From Pseudomonadaceae bacterium (GTDB lineage Bacteria; Pseudomonadota; Gammaproteobacteria; Pseudomonadales; Pseudomonadaceae), in contig CAAFUS010000006.1 of assembly GCA_900766265.1 (NCBI GenBank), forward strand, positions 372,001 through 436,000: a stretch of DNA of 64,000 nt, in the 5' to 3' direction. Under the pieces are notes generated by a model that searched no databases, was not told where the DNA came from, and saw only the letters and a program-made list of their open reading frames with translations. Made by a program: the position numbers and the translations under genes. The first letter of the stretch is position 1, and every line of letters starts with the position of its first letter. This document shows positions 25,551 through 34,295 of the stretch, in pieces.

Positions 25551-25749
25551 CAGGGGCTCTCCAGACATCGTTCGGAACGGGTGCGGGTTCGTCGGCCGAG
25601 CGACCATATACCACTGCTCAGGTCCGGGCGTCTTCGGCGCATCCTCCGAACGCGCGCGAAGCGGTGGACTATGCCCGGCGACAAAGTGGCTAAACAGACG
25701 CAGATGCGATGCGCGGGACCATATCAGATGGCGCATGCCCTCTGCCGGG

Positions 25750-25763
25750 GTGATACAGATCAA
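25750..25763. promoter_or_regulatory. Anr/FNR box upstream of ccoG
   Basis: GTGAT-ACAG-ATCAA matches the Anr consensus TTGAT-N4-ATCAA at nine of ten positions. A -10-like TGATAG at 25783-25788 lies at the distance expected for a class II Anr promoter (centre near -41). The target is ccoG, whose start is 102 bp downstream. Confidence 0.6.
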
Positions 25764-25864
25764 GGCGGCATCCGGGCTGTTCTGATAGCTGCATCGCACC
25801 GCTTTTCTGATCCGCTTTTTTATCGCTCAGCTGAGGCTGTTATCCACATAGATCGGCAGGGATC

Positions 25865-27310
25865 ATGCGCCGGCCTGAACAGTCCAAGGGGCCGCGCGCC
25901 ATGACCGAACGAATTCCCGCCACCCTCCTCGACACCCTCGACCCCAGCCGGCCCGTACGTCTGACGCCCGCTCGCAGCGGCGGTCCGATCCATACCCGCA
26001 GCTTCACCGGCACGATTCGCACCCTTCGCCTGGTCACCGGCGGCCTGCTGTTCCTCTTGTTCTTCGGCACGGCATGGGTGAACGTCGATGGCCGCCAGGC
26101 GGTGCTCTGGGACTTGGGCAAGCGGCAGTTCCACATCTTCGGGGCGACCTTCTGGCCGCAGGATTTCATCCTGCTCTCGGCACTGCTGATCATCGCCGCG
26201 TTCGGCCTGTTCTTCATCACCGTGCTGGCCGGCCGCGCCTGGTGCGGTTACGCCTGCCCGCAGAGCACCTGGACCTGGATCTTCATGTGGGCTGAAAAGG
26301 TTACCGAGGGCGACCGACTCGCGCGGATCAAACTCGACGCCGCACCCTGGAGCCTCGGCAAGCTGCTGCGCCGCTCGGCCAAGCATGGGGTCTGGCTGGC
26401 GGTCAGCCTGGCCACCGCAATCGCCTTCGTCGGGTATTTCACGCCCGTGCGGGCGCTGGTGATCGACCTGTTCAGCTTCAGGCTCGATGGGCAAGCGGCG
26501 TTCTGGCTGTTCTGTTTCACCGCCGCCACCTACCTGAACGCCGGCTGGCTGCGCGAGAAAGTCTGCGTGCACATGTGCCCCTACTCGCGCTTCCAGAGCG
26601 TGATGTTCGACCCCGACACACTGATCATTTCCTACGACGCAGCACGCGGCGAGAAGCGTGGTCCGCGCCGCAAGGACAGCGACCCGGCCGCCCAGGGGCT
26701 GGGCGACTGCGTCGACTGCAGCATCTGCGTGCAGGTCTGCCCCACCGGCATCGACATCCGCGATGGCCTGCAACTCGATTGCCTGAGCTGTGGGGCCTGC
26801 ATCGACGCCTGCGACTCGGTGATGGACCGGATGGGCTACGCCCGCGGACTGGTGCGCTACACCTCCGAACGGGCACTCGAGGGCGGCAGGACCCGCCTGT
26901 GGCGCCCGCGCCTGATCGGTTACGCCGTGGCCCTGCTGGTGATGCTCGGCGCCTTCGCCTGGGCGCTCGAGGCGCGACCACTGCTGTCGCTGGACGTCAC
27001 CCGGGATCGCACCCTCTTCCGCGAGAACACCGCCGGCCAGATCGAGAACATGTACAGCCTCAAGCTCATCAACAAGACGCAGCAGCCGCGCCAGTACCGG
27101 GTTTCGGTTTCGGGCGAGGAATACGCGCTCAGAGGCCGGCAGGAAATCGCCCTGGCCGCCGGCGAGATCGTCGACCTGCCCGTGAGCGTGGCGCGCCTGC
27201 GGGACAACAGCCAGACCACCAGCCGCATCCAGTTCATCCTCGAAGACCTGCACGATCCGGCCAGCCGCATCAGCAGCCCGAGCACCTTCGTGGCCCCGGC
27301 CAACCGTTGA
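25865..27310 (+). CDS. ccoG: Cytochrome c oxidase accessory protein CcoG
   Basis: The 481-residue membrane iron-sulfur protein acts in assembly of cbb3-type cytochrome oxidase, where it is thought to reduce copper for delivery to the oxidase. It has four to five N-terminal helices, the GRAWCGYACPQSTWTWIF motif, then two 4Fe-4S sets (CVDCSICVQVCPTGID and CLSCGACIDACDSVM), one more helix, and a C-terminal Ig-like domain (IgFixG). An inner ATG at residue 13 (25901) is a possible alternative start. No ccoNOPQ gene is nearby. The upstream Anr box fits induction under low oxygen. Confidence 0.95.
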   Translation: MRRPEQSKGPRAMTERIPATLLDTLDPSRPVRLTPARSGGPIHTRSFTGTIRTLRLVTGGLLFLLFFGTAWVNVDGRQAVLWDLGKRQFHIFGATFWPQDFILLSALLIIAAFGLFFITVLAGRAWCGYACPQSTWTWIFMWAEKVTEGDRLARIKLDAAPWSLGKLLRRSAKHGVWLAVSLATAIAFVGYFTPVRALVIDLFSFRLDGQAAFWLFCFTAATYLNAGWLREKVCVHMCPYSRFQSVMFDPDTLIISYDAARGEKRGPRRKDSDPAAQGLGDCVDCSICVQVCPTGIDIRDGLQLDCLSCGACIDACDSVMDRMGYARGLVRYTSERALEGGRTRLWRPRLIGYAVALLVMLGAFAWALEARPLLSLDVTRDRTLFRENTAGQIENMYSLKLINKTQQPRQYRVSVSGEEYALRGRQEIALAAGEIVDLPVSVARLRDNSQTTSRIQFILEDLHDPASRISSPSTFVAPANR

Positions 27311-27417
27311 GCGATGGCCGCCGAGAGTGCGGCCGTTGCATCGCACGCTCGGGAAGTGCCTTTGTGATGACGGGGTCAGTAGACTGTCCGGTGCCCTACG
27401 TGCCAGGCCAGGACAGG

Positions 27418-28827
27418 ATGAAGCGCTACGAGAAATTTGCGGATGAAATCGCCGAGCTGATCCGCAGCGGCGTACTCAAGGGCGGCGAGAAGATTCCCTC
27501 GGTGCGCCATGCCAGCAGAACCTACGGCGTCAGCCCCTCGACCGTCTTCCAGGCCTATTACCTGCTGGAAGACCGTGGCCTGATTCAGGCGCGCGCCCGC
27601 TCCGGCTATTTCGTGCGCGAGCACGCCAAACGCCCGCTCAACGAGCCCGACATCAGCGCCCGTGCCGGTGAGACCACCGACGTCGGCGTCAGCGAGCTGG
27701 TGTTTTCGGTCCTCGCCTCGCTGCGGGATCCGCAGACCGTACCCTTCGGCTCGGCGTTTCCCAGCCCGGGGCTGTTCCCCCTAGCGCGGCTGGCCCGCTC
27801 CATGGCGCACGCCGTGCGCGATATGCCGGCCGGCGCGGTGATCGCGGAAATGACCGCGGGCAATCCCGACCTGCGCCGACAGATCGCACTGCGCTATATG
27901 GTCAGCGGCGTGATGCTGCCGCTGGAGGAGCTGGTCATCACCAACGGCGCCATGGAGGCGCTCAACCTCTGCCTGCAGGCCGTCACCGAGCCGGGCGATC
28001 TGGTGGCGGTCGAGGCGCCCGCCTTCTACGCCACGCTCCAGGTGCTCGAGCGGCTCAAGCTCAAGGCGGTGGAAATTCCGGTACACCCGCGCGAAGGGAT
28101 CGACCTCGATGTGCTGGCCGATAGTCTGCAGCGGCTGCCAATCAAGGCCTGCTGGTTCATGAGCAGCCTGCAGAACCCGCTCGGGGCGAGCATGGGCGAG
28201 GCGAAGAAGGACGCGCTCTACGACCTGATCGAGCAGCACCAGGTGCCGCTGATCGAAGACGATGTCTACGCCGAGCTGTATTTCACCCGGGAGCCGCCCA
28301 AGCCGGTCAAGAGCCGCGATCGCCAAGGGTTGGTGATGCACTGCGGCTCCTTTTCCAAAAGCCTGGCGCCCGGTTATCGGGTCGGTTGGGTCGCGGCCGG
28401 GCGCTTCGCCGAGCAGATCAGTCGCCTGAAGCTGATGACCACCATCTCGCCGTCGGTGCCGGCCCAGGCGGCGATCGCCGACTACCTGCAGCATGGTGGG
28501 TACGATCGCCATCTCCGCAAGCTGCGCCACACCCTGGAAATGCAACAGGGGGCGATGCTCGCCTCCGCCGCCCGGCATTTTCCGGCCAGCACGCGGGTGA
28601 CCCGGCCGTGCGGCGGCTATTTCCTCTGGTTCGAGTTTCCCGAGCCGGTGGACTCTCTGCAATTGCTGCACATGGCCCTGGCCCAGGGCATCAGCCTCGC
28701 CCCCGGGCCGATCTTCTCGGCCACGCAGCGCTTTCGCAATTGCGCCCGGCTCAACCACGGACACGCCTGGGACCCGCGCAGCGAGAACGCCATGGCCCTG
28801 CTGGGGCGCATGATCAAATCGTTCTGA
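27418..28827 (+). CDS. Second MocR-family regulator
   Basis: The 469-residue protein has a GntR winged helix (MKRYEKFADEIAELIRSG, GEKIPSVRHASRTYGVSPSTV) joined to an aminotransferase domain with LQNPLGASMG, IEDDVYAELYF and the PLP lysine in GSFSKSLAPGYRVGWV. ATG 27418 is preceded by AGGACAGG. It is similar in plan to the MocR at 408-1883 but clearly a separate paralogue. It is followed by the GNAT gene 82 bp downstream. The effector and targets are unknown, and the transporter genes nearby are on the other strand. Confidence 0.9.
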   Translation: MKRYEKFADEIAELIRSGVLKGGEKIPSVRHASRTYGVSPSTVFQAYYLLEDRGLIQARARSGYFVREHAKRPLNEPDISARAGETTDVGVSELVFSVLASLRDPQTVPFGSAFPSPGLFPLARLARSMAHAVRDMPAGAVIAEMTAGNPDLRRQIALRYMVSGVMLPLEELVITNGAMEALNLCLQAVTEPGDLVAVEAPAFYATLQVLERLKLKAVEIPVHPREGIDLDVLADSLQRLPIKACWFMSSLQNPLGASMGEAKKDALYDLIEQHQVPLIEDDVYAELYFTREPPKPVKSRDRQGLVMHCGSFSKSLAPGYRVGWVAAGRFAEQISRLKLMTTISPSVPAQAAIADYLQHGGYDRHLRKLRHTLEMQQGAMLASAARHFPASTRVTRPCGGYFLWFEFPEPVDSLQLLHMALAQGISLAPGPIFSATQRFRNCARLNHGHAWDPRSENAMALLGRMIKSF

Positions 28828-28909
28828 CCCCACGCCTCGGCGTTGCGGCCGAACCTGATCGCCATGCGCAACTCCTAACAGATGACAAACAACCCGATTG
28901 GAGGCAGCG

Positions 28910-29206
28910 ATGAGCGAAGACGTGAAGGTCAGACACGATCCCGGGCAGAGCCGCTACGTGCTCGAAGTGGACGGCGCGGTGCACGGCCACGCCGATTACA
29001 CCGAGCAGGGCGAACAGCGCCTGTTCACCCACACCGAAGTGGACCAGGACCTCGAAGGCCGAGGCCTCGGCGCCCGGCTGGTGAAAGAGGCGCTGGAAGA
29101 CGTGCGCCGCTCCGGAAAGCGGCTGGTGCCGCTCTGCGCCTTCGTCAACGCCTACGTCGAGCGGCACCCCGAGTGGCGCGACCTGATCGACGCGCCCGCC
29201 AGCTAG
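28910..29206 (+). CDS. GNAT family N-acetyltransferase (YjdJ-like)
   Basis: The 98-residue protein is a minimal GNAT fold with the acetyl-CoA loop DLEGRGLGARLVKEALEDVR, the terminal LVPLCAFVNAYVERHPEW strand and the N-terminal YVLEVDGAVHGHADY. This is the YjdJ/GCN5-like short subfamily, related to human NATD1. GGAGG before ATG 28910 fixes the start. The substrate is unknown. Confidence 0.88.
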   Translation: MSEDVKVRHDPGQSRYVLEVDGAVHGHADYTEQGEQRLFTHTEVDQDLEGRGLGARLVKEALEDVRRSGKRLVPLCAFVNAYVERHPEWRDLIDAPAS

Positions 29207-29215
29207 CTGGCAGCG

Positions 29216-30100
29216 TCAGCGCCGCGCCAGCCACACCCCCGTCGCCGAGAGCAGCATGCCGGCGATGGCCAGGGGCGCCAGCACCTCGCCGAACAGCAGC
29301 CAAGCGATCAGAGCGGTGGTCGGCGGCGTGAGGTAGAACAGGCTCGCCACCTTCACCGCACTGCCCTGGCTGATCATCTTGTTGAGCAGCGTGATGGCCC
29401 CGATCGACAGCACCAGCACCAGCCACAGCAGCGCGAAGATGAACTCGCCGTTCCATTGAATCTCGCGGGTCTCGGTGAGCAAGGCCACCGCGCCGAGCAC
29501 CAGCACGCACGGCAGGAACTGGATCACCGAGCCGCTGCGCAGGTCGAACGCCGGGCAGAAGCGCTTCTGGTAGAGCGTGCCCAGGGTGATGCTGCACAGC
29601 GCGAACAGCGCCGGCCAGACCCAATGCAGCAGCACCTCCAGAGTGACGCCGTCGAGTTCGAGCTTGCTGCCCAGCACCAGCAGCACGCCGCCCAGACCCA
29701 GTCCCAAGCCGAGCCACTGCCGCCGCGTGACCTGCTCGCCCAAGAGCAGCCCGGCCAGCAGCGCGGTGAGCAGTGGTTGCAGGCCGACCACCAGCGCCGT
29801 CGGTCCGGCAGGCAGGCCACGGTCGATGGCGGTGAACACGCCGCCCAGATAGCCGCCGTGCACCAGCAGACCGGTCACCGCGATATGCATTGCCGCGCGA
29901 GGCGTGGCCGGCCAGGGCGCGCGCGTCAGCAGCGCGATGGGCGTCATCAGCAACACGACGAGGATGAACCGCACCACGTTGAAGGTCAGCGGCTCGACAT
30001 AGGGCAAGCCGAACTTGGCACCGATGAACCCGGTGCTCCAGAGGACGACGAAGGTAACCGGCAGAAACAGCTGCAAACTGAGGACGGGACGCTGAACCAT
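29216..30100 (-). CDS. EamA-family drug/metabolite exporter
   Basis: The 294-residue integral membrane protein has ten helices in two EamA repeats. It starts VTFVVLWSTGFIGAKFGL, has ALVVGLQPLLTALLAGLLLGEQVT closing the first repeat, and STLGTLYQKR-like and PTTALIAWLLFGEVLAP segments in the second. Such proteins export amino acids or other metabolites. It lies 62 bp downstream of the LysE-type gene on the same strand, so the two may be co-expressed. Confidence 0.88.
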   Translation of the reverse strand: MVQRPVLSLQLFLPVTFVVLWSTGFIGAKFGLPYVEPLTFNVVRFILVVLLMTPIALLTRAPWPATPRAAMHIAVTGLLVHGGYLGGVFTAIDRGLPAGPTALVVGLQPLLTALLAGLLLGEQVTRRQWLGLGLGLGGVLLVLGSKLELDGVTLEVLLHWVWPALFALCSITLGTLYQKRFCPAFDLRSGSVIQFLPCVLVLGAVALLTETREIQWNGEFIFALLWLVLVLSIGAITLLNKMISQGSAVKVASLFYLTPPTTALIAWLLFGEVLAPLAIAGMLLSATGVWLARR

Positions 30101-30162
30101 GGTCGATGCCAGCCGCAAGACGGAGCGGCATTCTACGAAAATCCCTGGCCGGCCGCAGCCGC

Positions 30163-30762
30163 TCAGCCGAGCAGGCTGGCCCAGGCCGACCCGAGCAGCA
30201 GCAATGCCATCAGCTGGTTGAAGCGCTTGAGCGCGCGCGCCGATCGCAGCAACCGGGTCGCACCGATGCCCAGCAGCGCCCAGACGCCCAGGCAAGGCAG
30301 CGCCACCAGGAAAAACACAAGGGCGAACAGGGCGTAACGCGCGGCGCTGGCATCGGCTCCGGCGAACAGACTCACCACCGCCATGGCCATCATCCAGGTC
30401 TTGGGATTGACCAGCTGCAAACCTGCCCCCCCGGCCAGCCCGAGTCGCCGCACCGAAGTCTGGCCGTCGTTCCCGATCGGTTGCGCCTCGCTGCGAAAGA
30501 TCTGCCAGGCCAGGTAGCTGAGCCAGGCCACCCCGAGCCAGGCCATGGTGCGCTGCAAGCCGGGATGACCCAGCAGCCACTGACCGATCCCCAGGCCGAC
30601 CAGCAGGACGATGCCAGCCGCGCCGGCACAGGCCCCCAGCACGATCGACATGGCCCGCCACAGCCCGTAGCGCGCACTGTTGCTGAGCACCAGGAGGTTG
30701 GTGGGACCCGGCGTGATGGAGGCGACGAAGGCGAAGAGCACGAACGGCAGCAACTGGCTCAT
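30163..30762 (-). CDS. LysE/RhtB family translocator
   Basis: The 199-residue protein has six helices. It has the family N-terminus ASITPGPTNLLVLSNSARYG and the middle motif LQLVNPKTWMMAMAVVSLFAG. LysE/RhtB exporters move amino acids such as lysine, homoserine, threonine or cysteine out of the cell. An AraC-type regulator gene lies 79 bp upstream on the same strand and probably controls it, a common arrangement for this family. Confidence 0.9.
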   Translation of the reverse strand: MSQLLPFVLFAFVASITPGPTNLLVLSNSARYGLWRAMSIVLGACAGAAGIVLLVGLGIGQWLLGHPGLQRTMAWLGVAWLSYLAWQIFRSEAQPIGNDGQTSVRRLGLAGGAGLQLVNPKTWMMAMAVVSLFAGADASAARYALFALVFFLVALPCLGVWALLGIGATRLLRSARALKRFNQLMALLLLGSAWASLLG

Positions 30763-30841
30763 CGCGGCAACCGTGACGATGAAAAAACGGACATGGCGGC
30801 TCCGGCAGTGTGATCGGAAGCCGATTGTCGAGCGGTCGTGC

Positions 30842-31681
30842 TCAGGCGTCTGGAAGATTCGAGCAGCGCATGCGGTAGTGCGCCGGGGTCAGCCCATAGG
30901 CGCGCCGGAACCAGCGCCCCAGGTGGCTCTGATCGGCGAAACCGAGCGAGGTCGCAACGCTGGCGGGCGCCCATCCCATGACCAGCAACTGCCTCGCCCG
31001 AGACAGGCGCAGCTGCACCAGATAGGCGTGCGGCGCCAGGCCGAAAGCGGCCTTGAATGCCCGTGACAGGCGAAAGCGGTCGACCCCGCAGGCCTGCGCC
31101 AGATGGTCCAGGCCGATGTCCTGGTCCAGATGCGCATGCAGGTAGTCACGGGCGCGCAGCGCCACCAGCGGCAGGCGCGGATCATGGTCGATGCGCGGGC
31201 GCCACCGCAGGTGCGCCGCGAGCTTGCCGAGCAGACCATCGAGCGCGGCCTGGCGGACCATTCGCATCTCGCTGCCCTGCAACACACGATAGGCGTCCGC
31301 GATGCGTGCGATCAGCTCGGGCTCCTCGGTCAGCGTGCTGGCGAACCGCGGCTGACAGTCCGCCGGCGCATCCTCGTGCAGGTTGCGCAGCTCGCGCTCC
31401 AGCCATGGGGCGTCGAGATAGAGCATCGAATAGGTGAAGCCCTCCTCCGTCGGCGCATGGCCGTCGTGCAGCTCGCCGGGTTCGAGCAGAAAGACCTGCC
31501 CCGGCGTTGCGCTGTGCAGCACCTTTCGGCAGTGAAACTGCTGGACGCCCTGTTCGGTAAAGCCGATCAGGTAGCTGTCGTGCCAGTGGGGATCGTAGGC
31601 ATGGCCCTGGAAATGGGCACGGATCGTCTCGATGCCGGTTTCGGCATCCTGGTTGAACGTGATCCAGCGGTGGCTGCCCAT
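30842..31681 (-). CDS. AraC family regulator
   Basis: The 279-residue protein has an N-terminal cupin-like AraC ligand domain (HWHDSYLIGFTEQGVQQFHC and LLEPGELHDGH) and a C-terminal double helix-turn-helix (DIGLDHLAQACGVDRFRLSRAFKAAFG and SVATSLGFADQSHLGRWFRRAYGLTP). It is placed directly before the LysE and EamA exporter genes on the same strand and may activate them in response to the exported substrate, as seen in other AraC-LysE pairs. Confidence 0.9.
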   Translation of the reverse strand: MGSHRWITFNQDAETGIETIRAHFQGHAYDPHWHDSYLIGFTEQGVQQFHCRKVLHSATPGQVFLLEPGELHDGHAPTEEGFTYSMLYLDAPWLERELRNLHEDAPADCQPRFASTLTEEPELIARIADAYRVLQGSEMRMVRQAALDGLLGKLAAHLRWRPRIDHDPRLPLVALRARDYLHAHLDQDIGLDHLAQACGVDRFRLSRAFKAAFGLAPHAYLVQLRLSRARQLLVMGWAPASVATSLGFADQSHLGRWFRRAYGLTPAHYRMRCSNLPDA

Positions 31682-31757
31682 GATGGCTCCATGAGTGATG
31701 CGCCTGACAGGGCATCATACCCAGCACCTGGCGCAGCTTCTGGAACATTTGTGCACC

Positions 31758-31786
31758 GACCCCGGCCGCCTGAGGCGGTCGGGGTC
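31758..31786 (-). terminator. Hairpin after the esterase gene
   Basis: GACCCCGGCCGCC (31758-31770) and GGCGGTCGGGGTC (31774-31786) form a long GC stem with one mismatch and a 3-nt loop. It lies 17 bp past the esterase stop. No clear U-run follows, so termination strength is uncertain. Confidence 0.55.
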
Positions 31787-31802
31787 TGTGCGTTGCACAG
31801 GC

Positions 31803-32813
31803 TTACTGCAGGTGGGTCTTCAGCGCGTTGCCGGCCTGCTCGACGGCGGCCCGCGTGCCGGGCAGCTGGCCGAGGGCGTTGAGCAGCCCGAAGTCGTGGA
31901 TCATCCCGTTGTAACGGGTCGCCATCACCGGGACCCCAGCGGCATCGAGCTTGCGCGCATAAGCCTCGCCCTCGTCACGCAGCACGTCGAACTCAGCCGT
32001 CTGCACCAGGGCCGGCGGCAAGCCGCGCAACCGTTCGACATCCGCCCGCAGCGGTGAGGCGTAGACCTCGGCGCGCTGCTTCGGGTCGGTGGTGTAGTTG
32101 TCCCAGAACCAGCTCATCATGTTGCGCGTCAGGAAGTGACCCTCGGCGTACTGCCTGTACGAGGCGGTCTCGAAGCTCGCGTCGGTCACCGGCCAGAGCA
32201 GCGCCTGGAAGCGGATCGCCGGGGCGCCCTTGTCCTTGGCCATCAGGCTGACCACGGCAGCCATGTTGCCGCCGACGCTGTTGCCGACAACGGCCAGGCG
32301 CTGACCGTCGACCTGGATTTCCCGGCCATGCTCGGCTACCCAGCGCGTCGCGGCGTAGGCCTGATTGATGGCGGTCGGGTACTTCGCCTCGGGCGAAGGC
32401 GTGTAGTCCACATAGACCGCCGCCGCGCCGGACGCCACCACCAGGTCTCGGATCAGGCGTTCGTGGGTCGGAAAATCGCCCAGCACCCAGCCGCCGCCAT
32501 GGAAGAACATGAAGACAGGCAGCTCGCCCTTCGCGCCGACTGGCCGAACGATGTTCAGCCGGATCGATTGGCCATCCACCTCAATGGTGCGTTCGCTGAC
32601 GGCCGCCTCCGGCAGTTCGGCGCCGGCCTGGGCTCCGCTCAGTACGGCGCGGGCATCCTCAGGCGACAACTGCTCGATCGGCTTGCCGCCACCTTTTTCC
32701 AGCGCCTCGAGAAAGGCCTGGGTCTGGCGTTCGACGCCGGGGCTGCCGGCGGCGAGCACGACGCCGGCCGACAGCGAGAGGATTGCGAGGGACAGAGTCT
32801 GCTTGATGTTCAT
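31803..32813 (-). CDS. Exported HSL-type esterase
   Basis: The 336-residue protein has a signal peptide (MNIKQTLSLAILSLSAGVVLA). It belongs to the hormone-sensitive-lipase family: the oxyanion motif HGGG (105-108), the nucleophile in GNSVGG (Ser179), then AEFDVLRDEG and the terminal GMIHDFG that supply Asp and His. It probably hydrolyses short acyl esters in the periplasm. It lies 25 bp after ohr on the same strand. Co-expression with a peroxide resistance gene is a recurring arrangement and suggests removal of oxidised esters, but that is inference. Confidence 0.88.
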   Translation of the reverse strand: MNIKQTLSLAILSLSAGVVLAAGSPGVERQTQAFLEALEKGGGKPIEQLSPEDARAVLSGAQAGAELPEAAVSERTIEVDGQSIRLNIVRPVGAKGELPVFMFFHGGGWVLGDFPTHERLIRDLVVASGAAAVYVDYTPSPEAKYPTAINQAYAATRWVAEHGREIQVDGQRLAVVGNSVGGNMAAVVSLMAKDKGAPAIRFQALLWPVTDASFETASYRQYAEGHFLTRNMMSWFWDNYTTDPKQRAEVYASPLRADVERLRGLPPALVQTAEFDVLRDEGEAYARKLDAAGVPVMATRYNGMIHDFGLLNALGQLPGTRAAVEQAGNALKTHLQ

Positions 32814-32838
32814 GGGAGTACCTCCTCCGTCGAGCCGA

Positions 32839-33264
32839 TCAGGCCAGGGTCAGGGTGACGTCGATGTTGCCGCGGGTCGCGTTCGAGTAGGGGCAGACGA
32901 TGTGTGCCTTGTCGATCAACTGACGCGCCTCTTCGCGATCCATGTCCGGGAGCGTGATCTTCAGTTCCACCTCGATGCCGAAGCCGGTGGGTATGGCGCC
33001 GATGCCGACGAAGCCTTCGACCCAGGTCTCGGGCGACAGCTTGTGCTTGTCGCGGGCGGCGACGAATTTCAGCGCACCGAGAAAGCAGGCCGAGTAACCG
33101 GCGGCGAACAGCTGTTCAGGGTTGGTGCCCTGCCCGCCCGCGCCGCCCAGCTCCCTGGGCGTGGTCAGGCGCACGTCGAGGACGCCGTCGGAGGAGATGG
33201 CACGGCCGTCACGGCCGCCGGTGGCTTCAGCGGAGGCGCGGTAGAGAACGTTTTCGATGGACAT
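32839..33264 (-). CDS. ohr: Organic hydroperoxide reductase Ohr
   Basis: The 141-residue Ohr/OsmC-family thiol peroxidase reduces organic hydroperoxides to alcohols. The two reactive cysteines are at the family positions: Cys60 in GYSACF and Cys124 in HIVCPYS. The N-terminal segment NVLYRASAEATGGRDG is typical. It is the second gene of a possible unit: the tiny exported peptide gene 33313-33444, ohr, then the esterase. The MarR-type regulator OhrR is encoded just upstream in the same direction and probably represses it. Confidence 0.95.
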   Translation of the reverse strand: MSIENVLYRASAEATGGRDGRAISSDGVLDVRLTTPRELGGAGGQGTNPEQLFAAGYSACFLGALKFVAARDKHKLSPETWVEGFVGIGAIPTGFGIEVELKITLPDMDREEARQLIDKAHIVCPYSNATRGNIDVTLTLA

Positions 33265-33312
33265 GGTGAGTTTCCTTTTTTCGTAGGGGTCAGGTTCGTT
33301 TCGGGGCTCGGC

Positions 33313-33444
33313 TCAGCCCTGGTGGGTCGTCAGCCAGGTGGGATAAGGCGCCTGCAACCGACGGCCGCTTTCCTCAGGACTGGCCTGCACGGCTGCGCTG
33401 GAGACAACGGCGATGGCGAGGGCCATTGAAGCGATGCGTTTCAT
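33313..33444 (-). CDS. Very small exported peptide upstream of ohr
   Basis: A 43-residue frame has a clear signal peptide (MKRIASMALAIAVVSSAAVQA) and a 22-residue mature peptide of net charge near zero, with an aromatic YPTW segment. GAGGAAA precedes the ATG. It lies 48 bp upstream of ohr in the same direction. It is too short for ordinary gene prediction. No family is recognised. It may be a real micropeptide or a leader for ohr expression. Confidence 0.55.
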   Translation of the reverse strand: MKRIASMALAIAVVSSAAVQASPEESGRRLQAPYPTWLTTHQG

Positions 33445-33576
33445 TTGTCTTTTCCTCTTCGTAGTTGAGGCGACCGGTGGGTCGCCGTCAGGAGGAAGCA
33501 GGCGCTGCGTTGACTTGATCACAAACTACTTGCGCACTAACTTTCTTCTCGAGGCAAACATTAGCGCCGTTTTATC

Positions 33577-33586
33577 TTGCGCGCAA
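33577..33586. promoter_or_regulatory. Candidate OhrR operator
   Basis: TTGCGCGCAA is a perfect 10-bp palindrome upstream of the peptide-ohr unit; a partial copy TTGCGCAC is at 33530-33537. On the minus strand the palindrome overlaps a possible -35 (TTGCGC) with TAATGT 17 nt downstream. This AT-rich stretch (33523-33779) has no gene. Confidence 0.4.
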
Positions 33587-33779
33587 ACTATATTGTTAGA
33601 ACATTTAGCTCAGCCCCTGACGCAAAATGGCATAAGCCGCGGATTTCGGGGCATACAGCGAGAGCCTGACGACAACCAGTCATCACGCCTACCCCGGGGA
33701 TACCCTGCGGCGTGGTAGCTGAGCTTTCAGACTACTTGAGTCAGGCTTGCAGCCGGGATGGCTACGGGGCCGTCAAGAC

Positions 33780-34223
33780 CTACAGCGAGGCGTGCAGGTG
33801 CCGACGCAGCTCCACCAGCTCGTGCTTGAGTGCGGTAAGCGCGGTGGGCGTCATGCCGCTGGACGAGAGGATGCACTGGGGAAACGCCTTGGCTTCCTTC
33901 TGCACGTCCCACCCTGCGTCGGTTACGCGCAGCTGGACGACACGCTCGTCGTGGCTGCTGCGGGTACGGGTGATGAGTTCCATGGCTTCGAGACGCTTGA
34001 GCAGCGGTGTCACGGACCCCGGATCGGTGAGCAGTCGGGCGCTGAGTTCGCCGACGGTAATTCCGTCGCTTTCCCACAGCACCAGCATGGCCAGGTATTG
34101 CGGATAGGTCAGCCCGACCTTCTGCAGCAGCGGCTTGTAGACCTTGGTCATCATCAGCGAAGTGGAATAGAGGGCGAAGCACAGCTGGTTGTCCAGCAGC
34201 AGCTCATCGCAGGATTCGGCCAT
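33780..34223 (-). CDS. ohrR: OhrR, MarR-type organic peroxide sensor
   Basis: The 147-residue MarR-family repressor has the OhrR N-terminus DNQLCFALYSTSLMMTKVYKPLL with the reactive Cys15. The winged helix includes ITVGELSARLLTDPGSVTPLLKRLE and RTRSSHDERVVQLRVT. Oxidation of Cys15 by organic peroxide releases OhrR from DNA and turns on ohr. The nearby palindrome at 33577 is a plausible operator. The gene is upstream of the ohr unit on the same strand and downstream of cydB. Confidence 0.93.
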   Translation of the reverse strand: MAESCDELLLDNQLCFALYSTSLMMTKVYKPLLQKVGLTYPQYLAMLVLWESDGITVGELSARLLTDPGSVTPLLKRLEAMELITRTRSSHDERVVQLRVTDAGWDVQKEAKAFPQCILSSSGMTPTALTALKHELVELRRHLHASL

Positions 34224-34295
34224 GGGTCGGGCTCCGGTTGATCAGGTCATAACGTTAACGCGCTAAAAGCCTGGCTACCAGTGGATGACGCCGGC

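Noticed and set aside
25820..27346. A 508-residue minus-strand frame over ccoG
   Set aside because: Antisense to CcoG with its two clear iron-sulfur motifs; composition is that of a shadow frame.
26575..27417. Long open frame on the plus strand continuous with the second MocR gene
   Set aside because: It lies in another frame over ccoG and has the Arg/Pro/Gly-rich composition of a frame shadow. The MocR protein starts at 27418 with its own ribosome site.
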